A stretch of 17,029 nucleotides of DNA from Candidatus Brocadiaceae bacterium (GTDB lineage: Bacteria > Planctomycetota > Brocadiia > Brocadiales > Bathyanammoxibiaceae): NCBI GenBank assembly GCA_030018855.1, contig JASEHG010000021.1, positions 1 through 17,029 on the forward strand, read 5' to 3'. Below, one piece after another: positions 1 to 6,216 of this stretch. Under the pieces are notes generated by a model. The model was not told where the DNA came from, searched no databases, and worked only from the letters and a program-made list of their open reading frames with translations. Positions within the stretch are counted from its first letter, which is position 1, and every line of letters starts with the position of its first letter. The position numbers and the translations under genes are program-made.

Positions 1-108
1 ATTTACCCTGTAGGTCAGCAGGAGGCTAGCCTTTTCATGACATCAAATAGTGCTGCGCGGACTTTTGCAGAGGTCTCACATTGGAAAAACAGATTGATAA
101 ACTATTGA
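1..108 (+). CDS. Possible 3' end of a truncated plus-strand gene
   Basis: Frame 1 is open from the window edge to a TGA at 106-108, giving about 35 residues that end in HWKNRLINY. The stretch reads like ordinary protein (mixed polar and hydrophobic residues, Trp, no low complexity). It would end 5 bp before the stop of the convergent flavoprotein gene at 114. A frame this short stays open by chance fairly often, so the evidence is weak. I do not recognise the family. No alternative gene on the minus strand is visible in these first 113 bases, because the candidate starts there run quickly into stops. Confidence 0.3.
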   Translation: MYPVGQQEASLFMTSNSAARTFAEVSHWKNRLINY

Positions 109-113
109 ACTTA

Positions 114-1238
114 CTATACTCCTGACCATTTAATGCCAAGAATTTTAAGAAGGGAAAGGATGAAGGTCCTGTGCCAGTCAAATTTGGCTTGAAGGCGTAT
201 CAAAGTGGCTATCCCATCATTCCTGGAAAAGTTTATAAGGGTATTTATCCTTTCGTCTGTAAAGGTGGAAAAAAGTTCCCTTAGCCTTAGGCCCATTTCT
301 ATCTCTGGGGTCAACCTCTCTTTCCATTTTTTTTCATAGACCTGGAGGTACTGCTCACTTAAATCCCCTTTTGAGAAGGCCTCCTTTAGGGTTTGAACTG
401 CCATTTTTGCCCCAAGCAGTCCATAGTAAATCCCTCCACCGGTGGTGGTTTTAGCCTGGCCGGCGGCGTCGCCTATCACTAAGGTTCTTTTTGCATAAGT
501 TCGCGGAGCCATTCCATAAGGGACTGGTCTTGACCTTACCTCAAGATGTCCATTACTTATACCGAGCGTCCTCATAAATCGGCTAAAGTGGGGTCTAAGC
601 TGCCTCTGGGTGCTCATGCCTATCCTGGCCATTCCATTCCCTATTGGCACCATCCATGCAAAAGAACCCGGGGCGATATTATTGCCTAAAAAGACCTTTA
701 CCTGGTCTTCCCCTTGATAATTATCAATCTCTATCTGTGCAGCCTGCATACTATCGGGTGGTTTTAACCCTACCGAACTTAAAAACTTGCGGTTCAGGCC
801 TGTGGCTAAGACCATGGCCTGTGCTGAGGCCGCAAATTGACCGTTCTTCTCATAGCCTAACTTTACCCCATCTTTGGACACTTCCGCTGAGGTAACTGTG
901 GCCTGACTCAGGAAAGACGCCCCTGCCTCTTGTGCCATTTTTAAGAGTGCAGAGTCAAAGGCTTTTCTGTCCACTGCATAGGCAAATGGTGTGGGGTGTT
1001 CATAGGTGAAGCTTATTCCGGAAGGTGCAATAAATTGAATGGAACTTATATCCTTTAGGATGCTTTTCCTGCACAGGGAAAAGGTCTGGAATATCTCCTC
1101 GCTGATTATTCCTGTGCAAACCTTACCCCCAGGGTTGCCCTTATCTAGCAACATTACCTTAAAGCCCTCTTTAGCTAGCAAATAGGATGCATACGCACCC
1201 GAAGGCCCGCCTCCTATTGTAATGACATCATATTTCAC
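114..1238 (-). CDS. Geranylgeranyl reductase family FAD-dependent oxidoreductase
   Basis: A 374-aa flavoprotein of the geranylgeranyl reductase/PHBH-like class, which typically saturates double bonds of isoprenoid chains or lipids. Visible signs are the N-terminal Rossmann motif GGGPSG at residues 9-14, followed by an acidic/basic strand end LLDKG at 30-34. There is a cysteine in the early KVCTG segment (41) and a WMVPIGNGMARIGM segment at 195-208 matching the family's P-x(3)-G-x(4)-G region. The FAD-binding GDAAG is at 257-261, followed by a TTTGGGIYYG loop. The start is GTG (1236-1238), with a purine-rich AGAGAG just upstream. It begins 15 bp after the kinase gene and so is probably co-transcribed with the polysaccharide export genes. 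The true substrate cannot be read from sequence. Candidates are a quinone side chain, a membrane lipid, or the polyprenyl carrier used in glycan assembly; the last is suggested only by position. The length is normal and all main motifs are intact. Confidence 0.85.
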   Translation of the reverse strand: MKYDVITIGGGPSGAYASYLLAKEGFKVMLLDKGNPGGKVCTGIISEEIFQTFSLCRKSILKDISSIQFIAPSGISFTYEHPTPFAYAVDRKAFDSALLKMAQEAGASFLSQATVTSAEVSKDGVKLGYEKNGQFAASAQAMVLATGLNRKFLSSVGLKPPDSMQAAQIEIDNYQGEDQVKVFLGNNIAPGSFAWMVPIGNGMARIGMSTQRQLRPHFSRFMRTLGISNGHLEVRSRPVPYGMAPRTYAKRTLVIGDAAGQAKTTTGGGIYYGLLGAKMAVQTLKEAFSKGDLSEQYLQVYEKKWKERLTPEIEMGLRLRELFSTFTDERINTLINFSRNDGIATLIRLQAKFDWHRTFILSLLKILGIKWSGV

Positions 1239-1253
1239 GATTTCTCTCTAACC

Positions 1254-2057
1254 TTAAGACCCTGAATTTGGTATTTTTGTTTGCGTTTCTTCCTCGTAAT
1301 ACTTGTGGTAGTAATAACCGTGGTAACCCCCATAATAGTAGCCAAACGGTTCTGGCTTAACCATGTTAAGGATGGCCCCCAGGAAGTGCCCCTTTACCAT
1401 TCTAATAGACTCCTTGACCCTGAGGATACTCTTATAGGAGGTCTTGGCGTACCTTATTACAAGGAGACAGCCATCCACCATGGAGACCAGAGGTAGCGTA
1501 TCAGGTAACCCCAGGACAGGCGGTGTGTCTATAATCAACATGTCAAATTCTGAACGGAGTTTTTCTAGTGTTTCCTTTGTGCTTTGCGAGCCAAGCAGTT
1601 CGGAGGGATTTGGCGGCTTTGGCCCCGCAGGCAGTACGCTCAGGTTCTCTATACCGGTTTTAAAGATGGCACTCTCAGCGGGAACTCTCCTCATTACCAG
1701 GCTGGAGAGGCCCATGTTTTCCGCCTGGGAACCAAGGGAAAAGGCCTTACCCAAAGTGGGTCTTCGCTGGTCTGCATCCACTAATAGGACCCTTTTGCCT
1801 GTCTGGGCCATAACAATACCCATACTTATTGCACTAAAGGTTTTTCCCTCACCCGGGAGGGCACTGGTGAAGAGGATTGTCTTTAGTTCCCTGTCAGGAG
1901 AGGAAAACAGGAGTTTTGTCCTTATGTTGCAGAACGACTCTGCCACACCTGAGCGTGGGAGTTGATGGACTATGAGATAAGAATCTCTAGAAGTACTTTG
2001 GTGCTCCAATTTTCCCTTTAAACCTGCAGGTTGACTAGACTTCATCATAATTGACAC
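1254..2057 (-). CDS. BY-kinase (CpsD/CapB-type tyrosine autokinase), stand-alone
   Basis: A 267-aa P-loop protein-tyrosine kinase of the bacterial BY-kinase class, which controls polymer length and export by cycling its autophosphorylation with the partner Wzz-type membrane protein. The Walker A motif is ALPGEGKT (66-73). The Walker A' strand is VLLVDADQRRP (90-100, Asp94 and Asp96). Walker B is LIIDTPP (174-180, Asp177). A segment resembling the usual E-x-F-x-x-I/L-R-T signature lies at 40-47 (ESFCNIRT). The tail carries nine tyrosines between 240 and 254, the expected autophosphorylation cluster. GTG at 2055-2057 is the longest start. ATG at 2046-2048 (residue 4) is equally likely and has a GAG-type purine patch upstream; neither has a strong ribosome site. 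The protein lacks transmembrane segments, so it must work with the Wzz protein encoded upstream (2342-3835). Confidence 0.92.
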   Translation of the reverse strand: MSIMMKSSQPAGLKGKLEHQSTSRDSYLIVHQLPRSGVAESFCNIRTKLLFSSPDRELKTILFTSALPGEGKTFSAISMGIVMAQTGKRVLLVDADQRRPTLGKAFSLGSQAENMGLSSLVMRRVPAESAIFKTGIENLSVLPAGPKPPNPSELLGSQSTKETLEKLRSEFDMLIIDTPPVLGLPDTLPLVSMVDGCLLVIRYAKTSYKSILRVKESIRMVKGHFLGAILNMVKPEPFGYYYGGYHGYYYHKYYEEETQTKIPNSGS

Positions 2058-2108
2058 TCAAAAGCGCGACTGAGCTTATTAAATTTTTTTTCTAAAGCAA
2101 GTGGTTTT

Positions 2109-2327
2109 TCACATGTTGGGATGATATAGAGAGGCTGTTGCCTGGCTCATTAAAGGAAAAGCCCTCGTGAACAAAGACACCGCCAGGACGGGCCTTTGCG
2201 GATTGCTACTATCCGTGTCACTTTCTTCCTCGGCACTACCCTTTGCATGTGACCCAAACAGTATTATTCTGTCTGGTTCATAATATTTAACAAGCCTTTG
2301 GGTTGCCTCCTCAATAGATTTTAGCAT
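2109..2327 (-). pseudogene. Decayed MNT-type nucleotidyltransferase fragment
   Basis: A 72-codon frame whose first ~40 residues match the minimal nucleotidyltransferase (MNT) fold. A helix leads into RIILFGSHAKGSAEEESDTD, which is the G-S-x(n)-D-x-D metal-binding signature (GS at 25-26, SDTD at about 37-40). Intact family members follow the second Asp with a hydrophobic strand (LLVV-like). Here the sequence goes straight to SSNPQRPV and the remainder has no recognisable fold, so an internal deletion or frameshift is likely. No HEPN partner gene is adjacent. It begins 14 bp after the Wzz gene and lies between it and the kinase. There is no clear ribosome site at its ATG. Intact members often act as MntA-type antitoxins or small AMP-transferases; this copy is probably non-functional. 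It could alternatively be a live short protein. Confidence 0.6.
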
Positions 2328-2341
2328 GGTTTTGTCAGGCG

Positions 2342-3835
2342 CTAATAATATCGCCCCTTCTTACCATGGGACAGGTTAGGTATGGCACCCAGGAAGGTAA
2401 GGCCTATCTTCCTCTCTATATCCTCCTGACTCTTCACACTCGTATCCAGGTATTCAATGAAGAAGGCAAGCCCCAGGCCCCCAAAAAGGCCCACAATTGC
2501 ACCGAGCATCAGATTAAGCTTTTTCTTTGGCTTGTATGGGTAATTAGGTACGAGAGCCCTGTCAATTATGGTCACATTGGGTACCTTTACCTCTGAAGTA
2601 ATGGTTATCTCCTTCGTTCGCTTGAGCAGGGCATCGTAGAGCTGGTTATTGGTCTCTACATCCCGTTTAAGGATTTTATACTTTACCAGCTTACCTTCCA
2701 GTTTCTCTTTCTGGGTAAGGAGGTCGCCCATCTGCCTCATGTAGCTCTTTTCCCTTTCCACAACCTCTACATATTCCTCCTTTGCGGAGTTTGCGATCTT
2801 TTGTTTCTCATTTTCAATGGCTGCAGCAATGGTATCTAGTTTCGCCTTTAATTGCTTGGCATTGGGATGTTCAGATTGCACCCTTTCCAGCTCTTTCCTG
2901 TATTCTGAGTTGATATCTGCATACCTTCTTTCTAAATCAGTTATTATGTCTGACTTCAGAATCGCCGGCAAGTAACCAGGATTAAGTGAAACGGATTGGA
3001 CGTATAAGGACTCTGTCTTTATGCGTTCTGAGGCAACCTGGCTCAATTGCTTATTCAGTTCCTCAATCTTTTTGGCCAAAAGGCTCTCTGTCTCCCCTAA
3101 GGCCACCATATCATTTTCCTTTGCATACTCGTAAAGCTTCCTCTCTGATTCCTCCAACCTGTTCTTTAGGTTCTGGAGCTGTTTGACCAATTCCTCAGAG
3201 GCACCGGTACCCACGAAGATCTTTGACTCCATGTTATATCTGATATATTCCTCCGACAGGGTATTGGCCATAAGCGCCGAAAGAGCTGGGTCTCTGGCAC
3301 TGGCACTTATTGTAACCAGTTGGCTTGCCCGGATAGGCACAACTTTTATCCTGCCGAGGAGTGCATTCACTGTTGAATCTATTACATCAGCCTTAACTTC
3401 TTTTTCAGCTTTTTTAGCTTTAGCCTTTTTCTTCAAAAGGCCAAAGAGATTCCGAATACCCGGAGAGGGGGTTGCACCAGTAAACTCAGGGTGAAGCTCA
3501 AGATGTAGTCTGTTAACCACCATTTTTGCTATCAGGTGGCTACTCAGCATCTCTGTTTCGCTCCTCATGAAGACATCTTCGGCGCTTTTAGCAGACATTA
3601 CCTCCTCAAACTGCGACACCTTTGGAGTCTCCTTGTATATGCGTATTTTACATACTCCCTCATACATCGGGGTCTGCAGTAAGGTAAATACGGCCGTAGA
3701 AGTTAGCACTGTGCAAAAGAAGATTACCACCACCCATTTCCGGTGCAATATAACCCTTGCATAGTCAAGCAGGTGGACCTCCTGCTCCTTGTGGGTATCC
3801 TCATGTAGTTGAAAATCCGTTGGAAGCTTGGCCAT
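2342..3835 (-). CDS. Wzz/GNVR-type polysaccharide co-polymerase (chain-length determinant)
   Basis: A 497-aa inner-membrane protein that sets polysaccharide chain length and links synthesis to export. The layout is the classic one. A short cytoplasmic N-terminus (LLDYARVILHRKW, 22-34) is followed by a first membrane segment at about 35-54. A Wzz domain ends near residue 120. A long periplasmic region of charged heptad-like sequence (about 200-410) is expected to form coiled coils. A GNVR-like stretch (NQLYDALLKRTKE) precedes the proline motif PNYPYKPKKK and a second membrane segment at about 440-462. A short tail ends FLGAIPNLSHGKKGRYY. In fused homologues this GAIP segment leads directly into the kinase domain; here the protein stops. 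The ATG start follows the export gene by 20 bp without a strong Shine-Dalgarno, suggesting translational coupling. Confidence 0.92.
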   Translation of the reverse strand: MAKLPTDFQLHEDTHKEQEVHLLDYARVILHRKWVVVIFFCTVLTSTAVFTLLQTPMYEGVCKIRIYKETPKVSQFEEVMSAKSAEDVFMRSETEMLSSHLIAKMVVNRLHLELHPEFTGATPSPGIRNLFGLLKKKAKAKKAEKEVKADVIDSTVNALLGRIKVVPIRASQLVTISASARDPALSALMANTLSEEYIRYNMESKIFVGTGASEELVKQLQNLKNRLEESERKLYEYAKENDMVALGETESLLAKKIEELNKQLSQVASERIKTESLYVQSVSLNPGYLPAILKSDIITDLERRYADINSEYRKELERVQSEHPNAKQLKAKLDTIAAAIENEKQKIANSAKEEYVEVVEREKSYMRQMGDLLTQKEKLEGKLVKYKILKRDVETNNQLYDALLKRTKEITITSEVKVPNVTIIDRALVPNYPYKPKKKLNLMLGAIVGLFGGLGLAFFIEYLDTSVKSQEDIERKIGLTFLGAIPNLSHGKKGRYY

Positions 3836-3855
3836 ACTTTAGTCTTTAATCTAAT

Positions 3856-5022
3856 TTATTTATTTATAGTGCGATATGCAAAGGCGACCGTGAAGGCGTC
3901 CATGGCCACCTTTGTAAGCCCTAGTGATTGAAGGGCTATAGTCTTAGCCGGGCTCTTTCCTACGATAAATATATCGCCAGGCTGTACTTCTACGTCGTCT
4001 TCGTCACCCTTTGCCATCTTTTTAAAATTGAGCGTAGTAAATGTAGTACTACCACCAGATTCTCGCCTTACTAGTTTTATATCGCTGGGCTTATACGTGG
4101 ATGAGAACTTCCCCCCCATGCTCAAGGCCTGAAGCGATGTTAGTCCCCCTGTAAGTGAATAGGCGCCAGGTTTCTCCACCTCCCCCATGATAAAGAAGAG
4201 TTGCCCCCTTGGAACAGTTACTATATCTCCAGGGAGTATTTCTATATTGGTCATAGGGTTCCTGTACTCAAGTAATTCGTTAATGTTCACGGGTATTATA
4301 GTGTCCCTCATCTGCACCATTACCTTCTCGTCATCGTTACTGGGACTGGAAGTGGGGATACCACTAGTGCTAGGCGAGGCTTGCTGCGAGCCACTTGAGG
4401 GATAATTGTTACTGGCCACCGCCTGCGCAGGAGTTGAGCGAATCACATAAGCCATCTTGCCAGCGTCATTATTTATCCCCCCAACCTCCCCAAGTACCTC
4501 AAAAAGCGTACTGCTATTTCTGTGCAGTTTAAGTACCTTGGCGCCTTTCACCTCTCCCACTACTATAACCTTTTTGCTATTGAACTCCTCTATGTATATA
4601 CTCACCTGGGGGTCCTTCAGGTACTTCTCCGCAAGGAGACCAGCAATAGTAAACTCTAAATCGGCCACGGTTAGCCCTTCTGCCTTTATTGAACCCAGGT
4701 GCGGAAAGGTAATATGACCACTGGTGCTTACCCTTACCTTTCTATCAAACTCCGTTGCACCGAAAATCTTTATATCCAGGATGTCCTCTTGGCCTATAAT
4801 GTAATCGTTCTCCAGATAATCAGCAGAAATGGTCCTCTCAAAATGCGCAGGTTTTGGGCCTTGGGTGGGATGGCCAGGCTTCACGTCATTTCTTGAGTTC
4901 CCGTTACCATTGGAGGGCTCCGCCAGGGATAAAATTATGCCGGCACAAATGAGAAGACAGCACGAGCGAAGCCATATAATAATTTGAGGTCTTCCAAAAG
5001 CCTTATCCATAATGTCCCGCAT
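3856..5022 (-). CDS. Polysaccharide export protein (Wza-like, Poly_export plus SLBB domains)
   Basis: A 388-aa exported protein predicted to form the outer-membrane/periplasmic export channel for the polymer. A hydrophobic signal segment occupies about 14-34; no convincing lipobox is present, so lipidation as in E. coli Wza is not supported. The Poly_export domain begins at DYIIGQEDILDIKIFG (73-88) and runs to about 148. SLBB-type strands follow: VIVVGEVKGAKV (152-163) through GGINNDAGKMAYVIR (181-195), and FFIMGEVEKPGAYSL (276-290) to about 320. Between them lies a Ser/Pro/Gln-rich linker (about 200-230). A C-terminal helix (about 358-385) could be the membrane-spanning amphipathic segment. 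The start may be the ATG used here or a second ATG at residue 5; both leave a usable signal peptide. It is the first gene of the leftward operon and is divergent from the gene at 5151. Confidence 0.92.
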   Translation of the reverse strand: MRDIMDKAFGRPQIIIWLRSCCLLICAGIILSLAEPSNGNGNSRNDVKPGHPTQGPKPAHFERTISADYLENDYIIGQEDILDIKIFGATEFDRKVRVSTSGHITFPHLGSIKAEGLTVADLEFTIAGLLAEKYLKDPQVSIYIEEFNSKKVIVVGEVKGAKVLKLHRNSSTLFEVLGEVGGINNDAGKMAYVIRSTPAQAVASNNYPSSGSQQASPSTSGIPTSSPSNDDEKVMVQMRDTIIPVNINELLEYRNPMTNIEILPGDIVTVPRGQLFFIMGEVEKPGAYSLTGGLTSLQALSMGGKFSSTYKPSDIKLVRRESGGSTTFTTLNFKKMAKGDEDDVEVQPGDIFIVGKSPAKTIALQSLGLTKVAMDAFTVAFAYRTINK

Positions 5023-5060
5023 TTTAGTCTTATCTCATAATTTTTTCAATAAAAATCTTA

Positions 5061-5089
5061 TTGACAATATAATACTAAACTTGTATACA
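5061..5089 (+). promoter_or_regulatory. Putative sigma70-type promoter in the divergent spacer
   Basis: The 128-bp AT-rich spacer between the two divergent operons holds a perfect TTGACA (5061-5066), then 17 bp, then TATACA (5084-5089), pointing at the gene at 5151. A second overlapping option is a perfect TATAAT at 5068-5073 with a poor -35 (TTCAAT, 5045-5050) 17 bp upstream. Transcription would start near 5080-5097, giving a 5' leader of roughly 55-70 bases. For the leftward operon no equally good promoter is visible, but it must also start in this spacer, so shared control of both operons is plausible. Confidence 0.55.
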
Positions 5090-5137
5090 TACGCTTTACG
5101 AATGGGAGTACCGTAGAAATAATTAATAAGATTAATA

Positions 5138-5143
5138 AGGAGG
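5138..5143 (+). promoter_or_regulatory. Strong ribosome binding site
   Basis: AGGAGG lies 7 bases before the ATG at 5151. It is one of only three perfect sites seen in the window (the others precede groEL and hsp20), suggesting that the small exported protein is made in quantity. Confidence 0.8.
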
Positions 5144-5150
5144 ATCTAAA

Positions 5151-5663
5151 ATGCAGAGAAAATCAAGGTCTCTAATTTTCCTCTTCGTATTCCTTTCAGC
5201 AATATTCCCCATATTAGGTCACACCAATGTACTATTTGCAGGGCCAGCGGGCAGTATCTCTGGAAGTGTTATGGGTGCTGATGGAAATCCCTTGGTGGGG
5301 GTGGAGGTAGAGGTCATTGATAATAAGGGGGCTGTGATAGCTTCCACAAAAGCATCAAAGGACGGGTCATTTAGTTTTAACGGGTTAGAGGCGGGGAAGA
5401 CATATAAAGTAAAGACCTTTTATGGTAAAGATGTTGATAGTACCCTTGTAACGGCCGTTGCTGGCCCTTCAAAGCCCGTGGCCCTTAAGCTCAGCAATAC
5501 AAAGGGTGTTAAGGTATTGGTGGGTAACCCTGGTCCTGGCGGAGCTGGCGGCTTTCCCACATGGGGGGTTGTCCTTATTGGCGTGGGTGTGATAGGTGCA
5601 GCGGCAGGTGGTGCGGCGGCCGCAGGGGCCTTTGGGGGTAAAGGGAAGGCTGTCTCGCCTTAG
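5151..5663 (+). CDS. Exported carboxypeptidase-regulatory-like domain protein with C-terminal membrane anchor
   Basis: A 170-aa protein. It has a signal peptide (about 1-30, basic MQRKSR start, hydrophobic core, cleavage near LFA-G). A single Ig-like carboxypeptidase regulatory domain follows at about 34-115, with the typical pattern GSISGSVMGADGNPLVGVEV, then DGSFSFNGLEAGKTYKV. A Gly/Pro hinge (GNPGPGGAGGFPTW, 125-138) leads to a Gly/Ala-rich hydrophobic helix (about 139-162) and a short basic tail GGKGKAVSP. Such domains are usually binding or spacer modules outside the membrane. The architecture suggests an envelope-anchored protein facing the periplasm or the outside. Its function is unknown. 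Being the first and best-translated gene of the rightward cluster, opposite the export protein gene, it probably serves the same polysaccharide system. Confidence 0.8.
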   Translation: MQRKSRSLIFLFVFLSAIFPILGHTNVLFAGPAGSISGSVMGADGNPLVGVEVEVIDNKGAVIASTKASKDGSFSFNGLEAGKTYKVKTFYGKDVDSTLVTAVAGPSKPVALKLSNTKGVKVLVGNPGPGGAGGFPTWGVVLIGVGVIGAAAGGAAAAGAFGGKGKAVSP

Positions 5664-5676
5664 TTTTAGTTAAGAA

Positions 5677-6189
5677 ATGGCATGGTTTTTTAATCCCTGG
5701 ATGCGACTCGCCGGGACAGTTTTACTGTTGATTCCTCATCTGTCCCATTTTTGTACTGTAGAGGCCTATTCTGAGGTATTTAAGGCCCCAGAGTACTCAA
5801 TAAAACTCCCCGAGAATTGGGTTAGTGCCCCCCAACAAATGGGGGGTACTGCTATTTTTTACACCGCGACTGATTTAGGTCCGCAATCCTGCCTTATTGT
5901 CACGGTGGAGAAGGTCTCGGATGTTGAAGGCGAGGATTGGGCAGATTCAATTAAATCTGCTATAAAAAAAGAGTTCAGTGATGCCGCCTTCTTGTTTGAA
6001 AGGAAGGTTTCTCAAGCGGGGGTGGAATGGAGAGAAATCATTTATGCATACTCTGGGATGAAATTCCTCTATCTGATGACTATAAAGAATAGTCAGAGTT
6101 ACAGTTTTACGGTCACAGCCCCTGAAGAGTTTTTTAACGAGCGTTTATCGGAGTTCAGGCAAATCTTTAGTACCTGGCATTTTAGATAA
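5677..6189 (+). CDS. Exported PsbP/DcrB-like (DUF1795-type) protein
   Basis: A 170-aa protein with an N-terminal signal peptide (about 1-30, likely cleavage after VEA) and a compact domain. The pattern YSIKLPENWVSAPQQMGG, then TAIFYTATDLGPQSCLIVTVEK, then YLMTIKNSQSYSFTVTAPEEFF, ending in a helix FRQIFSTWHFR, is the alternating strand/helix layout of PsbP/DcrB-type domains: a Trp near the start, and the motif of a final helix that ends ...F..I..T...F. These domains are small periplasmic or lumenal folds with no catalytic signature. The assignment rests on pattern only and could be wrong. It starts 13 bp after the previous gene, with only a weak AAG-type purine patch, consistent with coupling in one operon. 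The role is probably an accessory envelope factor. Confidence 0.6.
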   Translation: MAWFFNPWMRLAGTVLLLIPHLSHFCTVEAYSEVFKAPEYSIKLPENWVSAPQQMGGTAIFYTATDLGPQSCLIVTVEKVSDVEGEDWADSIKSAIKKEFSDAAFLFERKVSQAGVEWREIIYAYSGMKFLYLMTIKNSQSYSFTVTAPEEFFNERLSEFRQIFSTWHFR

Positions 6190-6216
6190 AAACTTTTTCT
6201 AGCCAAAGGTTCCTTA

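Noticed and set aside
1444..1965. A 173-codon plus-strand frame opposite the BY-kinase
   Set aside because: It lies fully antisense to a gene with complete motifs, lacks a ribosome site, and its composition is that of a reverse-frame shadow.
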